DNA of 64,000 nucleotides from Cellulophaga omnivescoria (GTDB lineage: Bacteria > Bacteroidota > Bacteroidia > Flavobacteriales > Flavobacteriaceae), in assembly GCF_001999725.1 (NCBI RefSeq), contig NZ_MDDP01000001.1, forward strand, positions 124,001-188,000, read 5' to 3'. Position 1 is the first letter of the stretch, and each line of letters begins with the position of its first letter. A program made the position numbers and the translations under genes. Shown here one piece after another: positions 61,473 to 64,000 of this stretch. The notes beneath the pieces are model-generated. The model did no database searches. It saw nothing but the letters and a program-made list of their open reading frames with translations, and was not told where the DNA came from.

Positions 61473-62014
61473 AAAAAGTTATATACTTAGCACTAATATT
61501 GTGCTTTATAAGTTGTGATGGTCCAGAACCAAGAAGACCTATAGAAGTAAAAACAGGTAGTTACATAAAACAATCTATAAAACGAAATAAATTACTACTT
61601 GCAGAAGAAGAAGCAATTATACAACGTATAATAGAAAAGGATACTGCCCACAACTACATAAGTGGTACAAACGGAGCTTGGTACTATTACAATAGTAAAA
61701 ACCAAGAAGACATAAAAACTATTAAACCAGATGATTTGGTTACTATGCGTTATAGCTTACTAGACCTTAATAATGATACTATTTATGGTTTTAATGAAAT
61801 TGGAACAATAAAATACAAGGTAGACAAACAGGAATTATTTTTAGGTTTGCGTACAAGTGTAAAACTCTTAAAGGAAAATGAAACCGCTACCTTTTTATTT
61901 CCTTCTTCTTTAGGCTACGGCTACCACGGAGACGATAATAAAATAGGAACCAACATACCTTTAAAAGCAGTAGTATCTATATTAAAAGTAGAAAAAGATA
62001 GTATTCTAAATTAA
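61469..62014 (+). CDS. gldI: gliding motility-associated FKBP-type prolyl isomerase GldI
   Basis: GldI is a lipoprotein PPIase that in Flavobacterium johnsoniae is required for gliding, probably by assisting folding of envelope gliding/secretion proteins. The 181-residue protein has a lipoprotein signal MKKVIYLALILCFISC with Cys16, a helical N-terminal segment (about 35-65), and an FKBP-like domain (about 70-175) with ATFLFPSSLGYGYHGDDNKIG as the conserved loop. Active-site aromatic residues are partly replaced, as usual in GldI. It overlaps the DHH gene by 4 bp and is followed by the cyclophilin-FKBP gene. Together with the type B adhesin it indicates a gliding, T9SS-bearing organism. Confidence 0.88.
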   Translation: MKKVIYLALILCFISCDGPEPRRPIEVKTGSYIKQSIKRNKLLLAEEEAIIQRIIEKDTAHNYISGTNGAWYYYNSKNQEDIKTIKPDDLVTMRYSLLDLNNDTIYGFNEIGTIKYKVDKQELFLGLRTSVKLLKENETATFLFPSSLGYGYHGDDNKIGTNIPLKAVVSILKVEKDSILN

Positions 62015-62035
62015 AAATAAACTAAAAAAGGAAAA

Positions 62036-63211
62036 ATGAAAAAAAGTTTTTTAATCTTATTAATAGCTGTATCTGCAATGGTAGGCTGTAAATCGGGACA
62101 ATATGCAGACCTAGAAGACGGTTTATATGCAGATATAAAAACCAATAAAGGAGATATGTTGGTTAAGTTAGAGTACAATTTAGCACCAGTTACTGTTGCT
62201 AATTTTGTTTCCTTAGCAGAAGGTAAAAGCCCGTTTGTAAGTGAAGAGTATAAAGGAAAAAAATATTATGATGGTATTATTTTTCATAGAGTAATGAAAG
62301 ATTTTATGATACAAGGAGGAGACCCAACAGGCACTGGTATGGGTAACCCTGGCTACAAATTTAAAGACGAGTTTAGCGACTCTCTACGCCACACTAAAAA
62401 AGGAATTTTATCTATGGCTAATTCTGGACCAAAAACAAATGGCAGCCAGTTTTTTATAACCCATGCTCCTACTCCTTTCTTAGACGGTTTAGATGAGTTT
62501 GGTAATTTAAAAAATTGTGATAATCCTAGAGTTGGATGTCATTCTGTTTTTGGTGAAGTTGTTAAAGGTTTAGAAGTTATAGACTCTATTGCAAATGTAA
62601 AAGTAGCTGCAAAAAACAGACCTATAGAAGATGTTGTTATCTCTACCATAGAAATAGTAAAAAAAGGTAAGGAGGCTAAAAATTTTGATGCAATTAAAGT
62701 GATGACATCTTACTTTGATGAAGAAAAAGAAGAAGAAAAAAGGCAACTAGCTTTAGCTGAAGAAGCTAAAAAAACAGAAGCTGCTTTTGCTGCTAAAACT
62801 GCAGAGCAAATTAAAAAAGCAGAAACTTTACCATCTGGATTAAAAGTGCTAGTGTTAAAAGAAGGTACTGGACCAAAACCAAAAATTGGACAGAAAGCTT
62901 TAGTAAACTATGCCGGCTGGTTAAGTAATGGCAGCTTGTTTGATACTACTATGGAAGATGTTGCTAAAGAATTTGGTAAGTACGACATTATTTACAAAAT
63001 GCACGGCAATGACCTTAGTCCTTATCCAATGGATTATAGTCCGGAATCTAGGTTAACAGCAGGTTTTAAAGAAGGTTTATTACGTATGAAAGTAGGAGAC
63101 AAAGTTCGTTTGTTTATTCCTCCACATTTAGGATATGGTGAACAAGGTGGCGGACCAATTCCTCCAAACGCCGATTTAATTTTTGATGTAGAAATTACTG
63201 GTATTCAATAA
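62036..63211 (+). CDS. lipoprotein peptidyl-prolyl isomerase, cyclophilin-FKBP fusion
   Basis: A 391-residue lipoprotein with signal MKKSFLILLIAVSAMVGC and Cys18. The N-terminal cyclophilin domain (about 30-213) has FHRVMKDFMIQGGDPTGTG (catalytic Arg and surrounding motif) and GSQFFITHAPTPFLDG. A Lys/Glu-rich coiled coil (about 214-270) leads to an FKBP domain (about 272-391) with GQKALVNYAGWLSNGSLFD and IPPHLGYGEQGGGPIPPNA. Two different PPIase folds in one periplasmic chaperone is a known but uncommon architecture in Bacteroidetes. It lies 21 bp after gldI and ends at a strong terminator. Confidence 0.92.
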   Translation: MKKSFLILLIAVSAMVGCKSGQYADLEDGLYADIKTNKGDMLVKLEYNLAPVTVANFVSLAEGKSPFVSEEYKGKKYYDGIIFHRVMKDFMIQGGDPTGTGMGNPGYKFKDEFSDSLRHTKKGILSMANSGPKTNGSQFFITHAPTPFLDGLDEFGNLKNCDNPRVGCHSVFGEVVKGLEVIDSIANVKVAAKNRPIEDVVISTIEIVKKGKEAKNFDAIKVMTSYFDEEKEEEKRQLALAEEAKKTEAAFAAKTAEQIKKAETLPSGLKVLVLKEGTGPKPKIGQKALVNYAGWLSNGSLFDTTMEDVAKEFGKYDIIYKMHGNDLSPYPMDYSPESRLTAGFKEGLLRMKVGDKVRLFIPPHLGYGEQGGGPIPPNADLIFDVEITGIQ

Positions 63212-63246
63212 CCTATCTTTTATTTACAAAAATTTTTCAATAAATT

Positions 63247-63273
63247 AAAAGACTGCTTTTGGCAGTCTTTTTT
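63247..63273 (+). terminator. terminator after the cyclophilin-FKBP gene
   Basis: AAAAGACTGC pairs with GCAGTCTTTT (10 bp, 5-nt loop TTTTG) followed by T residues. Confidence 0.9.
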
Positions 63274-63334
63274 ATTTGTAATACATTTACTACAAATAAT
63301 TCTCCCCAAGTAAACCTTTAATTAATAAAAAGCT

Positions 63335-64000
63335 ATGAAAACATTTGCATTAAAAACAGTATTACTAGTATTTTTCTTGTCCTTCTTATCCTGTGACAAT
63401 TCATCTAACGACTTATTAGATGCTATTAATGATAATAATGGAGATACTACAGAAGAAGATAATACTAATGAAGAAGAAACAAACAACAGTAACAACACTG
63501 CAAAAACTGTTGTAGATGCGTACGGACAACTACGCATTAAAGGAAGTAAAATTGTAGACAAAAATGACAACGCAATACAATTACGTGGTATGTCTTTATT
63601 TTGGAGCCAATGGATGCCACAATACTATACAACAGGCACCGTATCATGGCTAAAAGAGGATTGGAACGTTACCATTGTAAGAGCAGCTATGGCTGTAGAA
63701 GATAACGGTGGTTACTTAAGCAACCCAGAAAGAGAAAAAGCTAAAGTATTTACCGTTATAGATGCTGCTATAGAACAAGGTATTTATGTTATTGTAGATT
63801 GGCACAGTCACCATGCAGAAAACCATTTAAATGAAGCGAAAAGTTTTTTTGCAGAGGTTGCACAAAAATACGGAGACAAGCCTAACATTATATATGAAAT
63901 TTATAACGAACCTTTAGATGGTGTATCTTGGAATAACACACTTAAACCTTACCATGAGGCAGTTATTAAAGAAATTAGAAAGTATGACCCAGACAATATT
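63335..64000 (+). CDS. GH5 family endoglucanase-like lipoprotein (5' part, cut by window end)
   Basis: The first 222 codons are present. The lipoprotein signal MKTFALKTVLLVFFLSFLSC has Cys20, followed by a low-complexity Asp/Glu/Asn/Thr linker (about 21-58). The GH5 barrel starts at IKGSKIVDKNDNAIQLRGMS (about 70-89) with LRGMSLFWSQW, TIVRAAMAVE, VIVDWHSHHAE, and the catalytic acid Glu192 in IYEIYNEP. These match subfamily-2-like beta-1,4-endoglucanases; the nucleophile Glu would lie beyond the window. The substrate may be cellulose, beta-glucan or mannan. Lipidation suggests surface attachment. The ATG at 63335 gives the clean signal peptide. Confidence 0.88.
   Translation, partial: MKTFALKTVLLVFFLSFLSCDNSSNDLLDAINDNNGDTTEEDNTNEEETNNSNNTAKTVVDAYGQLRIKGSKIVDKNDNAIQLRGMSLFWSQWMPQYYTTGTVSWLKEDWNVTIVRAAMAVEDNGGYLSNPEREKAKVFTVIDAAIEQGIYVIVDWHSHHAENHLNEAKSFFAEVAQKYGDKPNIIYEIYNEPLDGVSWNNTLKPYHEAVIKEIRKYDPDNI

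Overview
The window is AT-rich, densely packed chromosomal DNA from a member of the Bacteroidota, almost certainly a Flavobacteriaceae species. Evidence seen directly: promoters carry the TAnnTTTG -7 box (often with TTTG about 18-22 bp upstream) instead of TTGACA/TATAAT; starts lack Shine-Dalgarno sites; there is a giant SprB-repeat protein with a type IX secretion (type B) C-terminal signal; the gliding lipoprotein GldI is present; and several families are largely restricted to this group (DUF6452, DUF6048, DUF5683, DUF6122, WbqC). I see no insertion sequence, phage, CRISPR array, tRNA or rRNA; it reads as core genome with a few accessory genes.

Layout. 1-7235: a B12/metal receptor-like protein, then a leftward block with nitronate monooxygenase, mnmA, yidC, pyrG and a DUF3820 gene; a 376-bp gap between mnmA and yidC holds a candidate structured RNA with its own terminator. 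7335-15745: a TSP3 lipoprotein, then a leftward run bshC - group II decarboxylase - guaA - LysM/periplasmic-binding-fold protein - DUF922 metalloprotease. 15969-25738: an exported carboxypeptidase-regulatory-domain protein, an exported LD-carboxypeptidase, ornithine aminotransferase with a Cys-rich insert, rlmD with a lipoprotein/outer-membrane pair, a THUMP methyltransferase divergent from a ZIP transporter, DUF4268 and a hemolysin III family protein. 25826-34249: the 2807-residue surface adhesin. 34704-39689: a peptidoglycan-recycling cluster (murQ, lipoprotein GH3/NagZ, anmK) plus an MFS exporter. 39846-44291: udk, a FtsB/DivIC-like protein and both methylmalonyl-CoA mutase subunits in one operon. 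44481-50372: parA, parB, DUF5683, dapB, lepB, WbqC, DUF6122. 50355-55183: a tight leftward operon of a small membrane protein, mutL, two rhomboid proteases and an EEP-family protein. 55357-59157: ribH, a TPR protein, recF, a lipoprotein, DUF721 and ndk. 59271-64000: a PhoD-like phosphatase, an NrnA-type DHH phosphoesterase, gldI, a cyclophilin-FKBP fusion, and the 5' part of a GH5 glycosidase cut by the window edge.

Themes. Envelope biology dominates: peptidoglycan recycling, protein insertion and secretion (YidC, LepB), surface adhesion and gliding folding factors, and several orphan lipoproteins. The second theme is genome maintenance (ParAB, MutL, RecF, DUF721). The points I judge most worth a second look are: at least five genes whose promoter -7 box lies only 3-6 nt before the ATG, implying leaderless mRNAs; a MutL lacking recognisable endonuclease motifs; the cysteine cluster in RocD; a LysM protein with a possible LpoA-like fold; the orphan structured RNA; and a peptidoglycan-recycling pathway whose NagZ and LD-carboxypeptidase both look exported. 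I did not find a clear novel defence or mobile system.
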